A DNA stretch of 64,000 nt from Neospora caninum Liverpool (lineage: Eukaryota > Apicomplexa > Conoidasida > Eucoccidiorida > Sarcocystidae): positions 930,001-994,000 of the forward strand of contig NC_018397.1 of assembly GCF_000208865.1 (NCBI RefSeq), in the 5' to 3' direction. A program made the translations under genes and the position numbers. Each line of letters starts with the position of its first letter. The first letter of the stretch is position 1. The notes beneath the pieces were generated by a model. That model searched no databases. It worked only from the letters and a program-made list of their open reading frames with translations, and was not told the DNA's origin. Of this stretch, positions 58,941 through 64,000 are shown one piece after another.

Positions 58941-61900
58941 GATCGACTCTCATTCCTCTTTTTACACACCTTCCCTGAAGCGCCTCTTTCGGGATTCACG
59001 CAACACTTTTAGCACAGGAAGAGCCAAGTACAACGTACGGCAGCAGGCAAGGTTGAGAGAAATGGCCATGGAGAGCGCAGGACGCTGCAGTCCAGTCTCG
59101 GAAAACGTCAGTGTTTCACCAAGCTGGTGAAGGTCCTGGGCAAGACAAAACGAAGGTTTCTCTCTCAAACCATCCCACTGACACAGCGAAGAGGCGGCAG
59201 AGCGAGGCGGGGACAGGGGCGACAAAGAAGACCTTTCTATCTTCCGCGCACAACACACTGCTGTCCCAGTGGTGAGCCCATCGCTCCCGCGATACATGAG
59301 CTAGACGTGCGTGAAAAATCCTACCGATTGTCCCTGTTAATTGTTACAGAAGCACGGACCCCAGCGGGAGAGAGCAAAAAAGATGAGAATGAAGACAGCC
59401 GAGTGAGTCCGAAAGGAGGAAGGGAAACAACTGACGCAAGCCGTGTCAGTTTGGCGCTGCGGTTCCCATCACGTTCTGAGCACCATGGAAAGACACACTC
59501 AACTAGACAGACACAGAAAAAGACTTGAAGTGGGGGCGAACGACACCTAGCACCGAAGACCGGAACCCTTGACAAAAACGAGGCGACGCCACTTCGAGTC
59601 TGAGAGCTGCTGCCACCGCAAACAAAGTTTGTGCAGGCATCTCTTTCCCTCACGCTAAAAACAGCCAGCAAAACGAATGGTGGGTTCGCGGTCGTTGCCA
59701 CTGCAAACTTCCAAGGCAAGAAATCCGCTGTCAATAAAAATTTGCGAGCGGTCGAGGACGCACCTAAACGGGCGCAAACGTGAGGGGACAGATCTCAAAT
59801 GAAGATGAGAGGGGAAAGCGCCAGTGACGCGGCAGACAGACGGGCAGACGTGAGGCCATGCACGCAAGTCGTTGCCGCGAACGCGAAGGGATGCGACACG
59901 GGGATCGTGAACTATCTAAACGGTCGCCGCACTGGAACCGTCTGTTCACAGAGCCAGCGCTGCCGATTGCCACCCATTGAACGAGAGGTGTCGACCAATA
60001 ACACAGATGCTTTGCTGCCTTTCACCAGAAAATCGGTTTGCACGTCCCGGACGAGGGCATGGTTGAGGAGGCGGCCTCGATGGCAAGCTCAATGACGCGT
60101 CGATGTGAAGTTGAGGAGGACCTTCTTCTGCACCTCGTTCTGTGTTTTGATGAATACATGAACGGGAAAATTCCATTAAGAACGGTCACTGGGGAGGAAG
60201 AAACTCAAGAAAACTCGATGTTCTCGACCTGTGCCTGCTGAGTCACGGAGTGTCCCTACACCTCGAAACCCCACGGCAGCGCAAGAGCTTCATCGAATCA
60301 TGGGCGACCTGCTTACCCTCCCTCATTACAACGAAGTCATTTGACACAGAGAGGTTGCGACAATTTGTAAAGTCCTTTCCCATCGCGACATAGCCGTCCT
60401 TGTCGTGAGGTGTGTCTCTCGCTGTGTTCTGTTGCCCGCCCCCGAAGAAAATTCGCGTGCATGCAGGGTCAAGGAGACACAGCGAAGTCTCGCTTCTAAC
60501 ATCGCCGAGACACGCAATAAAGTTAAGTATGGTGTTCCTGTTCACTTGAACCGTGAGACGAATGAAGTGTGAATGCATCTGTGTATCTAAAATCCCGGAG
60601 TGGCATTCAAAACTAGACACAAACAATGAAAAGAAGATCCTCTCCTAGATGCAAAGGGTCTTCCACGCCTGTTGTGGGTGCGGACCGCTTGTTCAAACGC
60701 GACTCTTAGCGTTTAGATATACTTCGGAAGGATCTTGTGCATTTGCTAGCGGTCAACATCTAGTTAGAAAGGTAGAAGCAGGATGGAAATTTAGGATGTT
60801 GCACGCTACAACTGCCTGCTAGCTGCGTCCTTAGGATCAGAGACCAAAAGAGTTCACCAATGGTACTAGGAAATAGAAGATCGCGTCGCACATCCTAGTG
60901 CCAACCTATCAATATCGCCTTTGCTCCAGGTTGTGCGCAACTGTCACAAACAAAGCAATTTGCTTCCCATTACAATGGGAGAAACGGGGGTCGTGGCAAA
61001 ATGGATAGAGGCCATCAACATTTCGCACCCGCCACGTCCCGCTCTCTCTGCGTGTTTTGGATCACCCCTCGACGCGTGCTAGTACCCAATCTAGCAAAGC
61101 AGCATGCACAAGCTTCGGCAAAATCTTACCTCACTCCGTCTTTACTGGAAGAGCTCTCAAAGCCCACTGTGGAGTCCGTTACCCCATGGGTTACTGGCGA
61201 CTGCTGGCCGTGCAGCACGCAAATAGTCTTTGTGCAACTGCAGAAATTGAGTGCAACAGTTCTGGGACTCGCGCGCTCCAGACTGAATTGGGGACGGTCT
61301 CTGTTTTTTAAAACTATGAGCACGCAGAACTCTTGTGTGTGCAAATGCAGGCAATGAGGGAGCCCCTTCAGCGCTCTGATATGATGGATCACGCCATATG
61401 AGTTTCCTACGGCCAGTGGCGGGCGCTCACGCTCGGACCATACATGTAGCTGCTTTGTTTCCACGTGGCATGCTTTGTCAGAAGACTTACTGATTTCTGT
61501 TATACGTTAGCAAATGAGGAAACCACTGCTGACTATATGGTGCGGCACTTTCAGCAAGGCCGTTTCCGCGCACCTAACCAATTGCTTGTACGTCTCTCGA
61601 CTCCTTCATAGGCAGTCCTTACATGTTCTCGGTGGAAATGCTATATGGGGGCGGCTTCGAACGTCAATTCTACGCTTAGTAAATTTCGCTGAAAAGCAGC
61701 CGTTGCGGATAACCCAGATTGAAGGTAAGAAATTTCCGTGTTAAGCAAGCGTGTTCCGCGCCCAGAAAGCCGGTGAAGTTTTGCACCAACAAACACTGGG
61801 TCACGCTACCGGTATTTTGCTTCTTTGAGCTAGCACCAAAACACCGAACTTTTTCTTTTGGCCCCCGGAGAATCCAGCAATGCATACAAAAGCAGTGGAG

Positions 61901-62137
61901 TATAGCTCGGTGATCTCTCCGGTTCAAGGTTCCAACACAACGAGGGCATAGTGGCATGTGCAGAAAGGAGCAAACAATGTGAGCAAACGAAGGAAAACAA
62001 ACCCGGAATCCCTCTTACTCCAGGACACATCTTCCCTCCCGCACAAGCAAAAAATATTTCATCTACGAATTTCATGAGGCGACACATATCTGTCTTTCCA
62101 CCTTTCTCAGTCGATGTTTGAGACAGTGCCATCGCAT
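58941..62137. other. Gene-poor stretch upstream of the bestrophin gene
   Basis: About 3.2 kb between the bestrophin start codon and the stop of the next minus-strand gene. It should contain the bestrophin promoter and the 3' untranslated region of the 62138 gene. From about 60.6 to 62.1 kb the DNA is AT-richer and the ORFs are all shorter than 120 codons, without motifs. No RNA gene was recognised. Confidence 0.5.
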
Positions 62138-63346
62138 CTAGCTCAGACGTCCGCGGTTAAACGTCTCGACGACCCTGCTCTCCAGTGCGCAACTCCATTC
62201 TGCTTCGGTAAGAGTCCTGATGTATGCACCTACTGTAGCTTCAGTGCGACGACCCTCACAAACAGAACAGTCAGCGGATTCGGTCTGTTGCTTCGAAGGA
62301 GATGAGGTGACATCGACAGTCTTGTCACCCCTTAAATTCAAATGCGGCACCGGACTTTCCTGCCGTGATGCGCCTGTCTCAGTTCGGACCTCTATTTTCT
62401 CTGTTATCATCGTTATTGTTTTCTCCGCAATCTTCGTTATTGATTTCGTGTCAGAAATTCTTGCTACTGGCGCAACCAAGCCACTATCGACCTTATCTGG
62501 CTCCGAGTCAGCTTTCGCAACCCCTGCCGTCCGGATGGTGCCCTCAGACAGAGCCAAGTCTACACCCACTCTGGCTCTCTCCTTGCGTCCACGTCCTCTT
62601 TGTTGTTGCTGATCAGAGTCGCAGCTGGCTCCTCCTTCGTGATCTGGTCCGTCTTTACTTGGTGCAAAATCGGAAATGTTGTGTTTTGTGCCTCTGTATC
62701 GCCCGTCGCCCTTGGGTGATCCACCCCGCCCCCCGTCAGGCGACGCCTCAACTACTGCCGGCCTTGAGTTGATGGATCCGTCTGCAGACAATTCTGGACG
62801 CGTGAGAGGCTCCTCCGGCGCTGCAGGCGAAACAGCCCGAGAGCCATGCCTATCATCTGTACTGGCGAAAGCAGTCTGCTTTCCGTGTGAATCTTCTGGA
62901 TTCTCTCCAATCATCTGCTTCTGGATTCCGACTGTAATCTGTTGCGCCGTGGGAACGGGTTCCAGGAACTCTGATGCCGCAGATGCGCTGATCTTTGGCG
63001 GTTCGCTCGACTCCTTCCCAAATTTAGCAGCCTCTCGCTTTCCTGCCTCCACACCGACTGCAATGCCAGCCGCTGTACCCGCAGCGATATCATGGGCCGT
63101 TGGCGTTGCAGCGTTCGAGTTGGAACCTCCCGCAACACCAGCAGTTGTTGCAGCCGCTACCGCAGATGCAGTTTTCGCTGCTGCCTGGATGGCAGCGTCC
63201 GTTGCCGCCAACATGGGTTGCGAATCACGATCACCGCCTTTCTCGTTCAGTCCCGTGCTGTCACCTCGACACCCCACGCCTGAAGTCACACGGAGGATAC
63301 TCGGTATATGCGCAAGCGCGGATATGACGTTCATGAGCCACAACAT
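62138..63346 (-). CDS. Putative secreted or membrane Ala/Gly-rich protein (402 residues)
   Basis: The open frame runs from 63421 to the TAG at 62138. The first true ATG (63346) gives MLWLMNVISALAHIPSILRV, a plausible signal peptide or anchor, so it is preferred over the non-ATG upstream part. Residues ~40-110 are extremely Ala/Gly/Thr-rich, with small-residue spacing such as HDIAAGTAAGIAVGVEAGKR (GxxxG-like, glycine-zipper style). The rest is polar, acidic/basic and probably disordered, with a short amphipathic segment KSITKIAEKTITMITEKIEV. No known domain was found. A weakly hydrophobic Ala/Gly stretch behind a signal peptide is common in coccidian dense-granule type proteins, but that assignment is only a guess. 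An upstream exon (see 63568-63753) could change the N-terminus. Confidence 0.62.
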   Translation of the reverse strand: MLWLMNVISALAHIPSILRVTSGVGCRGDSTGLNEKGGDRDSQPMLAATDAAIQAAAKTASAVAAATTAGVAGGSNSNAATPTAHDIAAGTAAGIAVGVEAGKREAAKFGKESSEPPKISASAASEFLEPVPTAQQITVGIQKQMIGENPEDSHGKQTAFASTDDRHGSRAVSPAAPEEPLTRPELSADGSINSRPAVVEASPDGGRGGSPKGDGRYRGTKHNISDFAPSKDGPDHEGGASCDSDQQQQRGRGRKERARVGVDLALSEGTIRTAGVAKADSEPDKVDSGLVAPVARISDTKSITKIAEKTITMITEKIEVRTETGASRQESPVPHLNLRGDKTVDVTSSPSKQQTESADCSVCEGRRTEATVGAYIRTLTEAEWSCALESRVVETFNRGRLS

Positions 63347-63567
63347 CTGAAGGCGGATATCTCGACATCGCTGCAGCTGCTTTTCGGCAGATGTGCGATA
63401 CACAATAGAAAGTGAAATCAAGTCTTCTTAGTGTGCTACTGCCGAAAGCGCTTGCTCATTGGTTGCAAGCGGCTTTGTATGAAAGATTTTGCACTTGCTT
63501 TTGTAGCTTGGTCTGAGGGTGTCTAGTGTACAAATCTTGACGCAACTCCGAGCAAACACTTGAGGAT

Positions 63568-63753
63568 TTAGATTGCAAACGTGAGCAGTAACCACATCTG
63601 CGTAGCTGCCTTACTGTATCGAGCAATTGACTTTTGCAGATGGTGACTTCGGCGATCCATTGCCTTCGCGTATGCCTTGCTTTCTGCAGCCAAACGTTCT
63701 CGCGCCCGTCGACCGATCTCGTCATTCCTTCTAAAGCGTTCCTCTGGATCCAT
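63568..63753 (-). CDS. Short helical ORF, possible first exon of an adjacent or cut-off gene
   Basis: ATG at 63753 opens MDPEERFRRNDEIGRRARER, continuing as a strongly charged helix and ending in a short hydrophobic part (MWLLLTFAI) before a TAA. A good donor, TACA|GTAAGG, lies inside it in phase 1, at about codon 46, so the real exon may stop there. I could not find a matching phase-1 acceptor in the gene at 62138-63346. The ORF may therefore belong to a different model or be a stand-alone small protein. Its composition is more protein-like than the overlapping 109-codon frame. Confidence 0.35.
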   Translation of the reverse strand: MDPEERFRRNDEIGRRARERLAAESKAYAKAMDRRSHHLQKSIARYSKAATQMWLLLTFAI

Positions 63754-64000
63754 GGTAGGGGGTAACCGTACTTCTTCCTACGCATAATGACAGATAGGTC
63801 ATGTCCAAGGGTTGATACTGATAATTGTCTCTGATAGAAGCCTCCCTTTGAGGCGAGCTTCCCTCAATTCGCTGTCCACCGACTGCAACCTAGTTCCCTC
63901 TGGATGCTCATACTAACTTTAATAGCAATCATGCGTCCATGCCTATTCGTTGAATGATCTCTCACACGGAAGTACCGTTGAGTGAAAGGTTCACATTTCA

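Overview
The window looks like nuclear DNA of a coccidian apicomplexan, most probably Toxoplasma gondii or a very close relative (Hammondia, Neospora). The evidence is intron-rich genes with long low-complexity coding exons, GT-AG introns, large pyrimidine-rich leaders and introns, a heptatricopeptide-like mitochondrial protein, and a short insert that reads as apicomplexan cytochrome b (a nuclear mitochondrial fragment, NUMT). The species call is inference; no search was run. There are no operons, and no rRNA, tRNA, CRISPR array or insertion sequence was recognised.

Left to right: (1) 217-9904, minus strand: the N-terminal ~2404 residues of a giant VPS15 (PIK3R4), the regulatory pseudokinase of the class III PI3-kinase complex. 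Six exons carry a myristoylatable N-terminus, the kinase fold, a long HEAT region and the first WD40 blade; the rest lies beyond the left edge. (2) 12422 to at least 19163, minus: a many-exon helical-repeat protein of the HPR/RAP/FASTK-like organellar RNA-binding type. (3) 23130-25544, minus: an intronless 804-residue multi-pass transporter of MFS type. (4) 31610-43555, plus: a guanylate-binding-protein (GBP) family GTPase ending in the CaaX box CTIM. Splice phases join it to a ~1000-residue low-complexity N-terminal extension. (5) 46909-48003, minus, and 50966-52390, plus: two divergent genes for secretory-pathway proteins, each with an N-terminal hydrophobic segment and one C-terminal membrane span. 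(6) 55134-58940, minus: a five-exon bestrophin-family anion channel. (7) 62138-63346, minus: a secreted or membrane Ala/Gly-rich protein, with a small helical ORF next to it. Long gene-poor stretches separate these genes (19.2-23.1, 25.5-31.6, 43.6-46.9 and 58.9-62.1 kb).

Exon borders were worked out by hand from GT/AG sites, agreement of reading phase across each junction, and match to family motifs. For VPS15, the GTPase, the bestrophin and the 216-residue protein all junctions are phase-consistent, and the complete models divide exactly by three. The genes do not form an obvious pathway. VPS15 acts on endosomes and autophagy-related membranes, the transporter and bestrophin are membrane transport proteins, and the GTPase is a candidate lipid-anchored membrane remodeller.

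The points most worth following up are the prenylated parasite GBP and its extension, the cytochrome b fragment abutting one of its splice acceptors, G-run clusters just downstream of two of its splice donors, and the degenerate DFG motif in the oversized VPS15.
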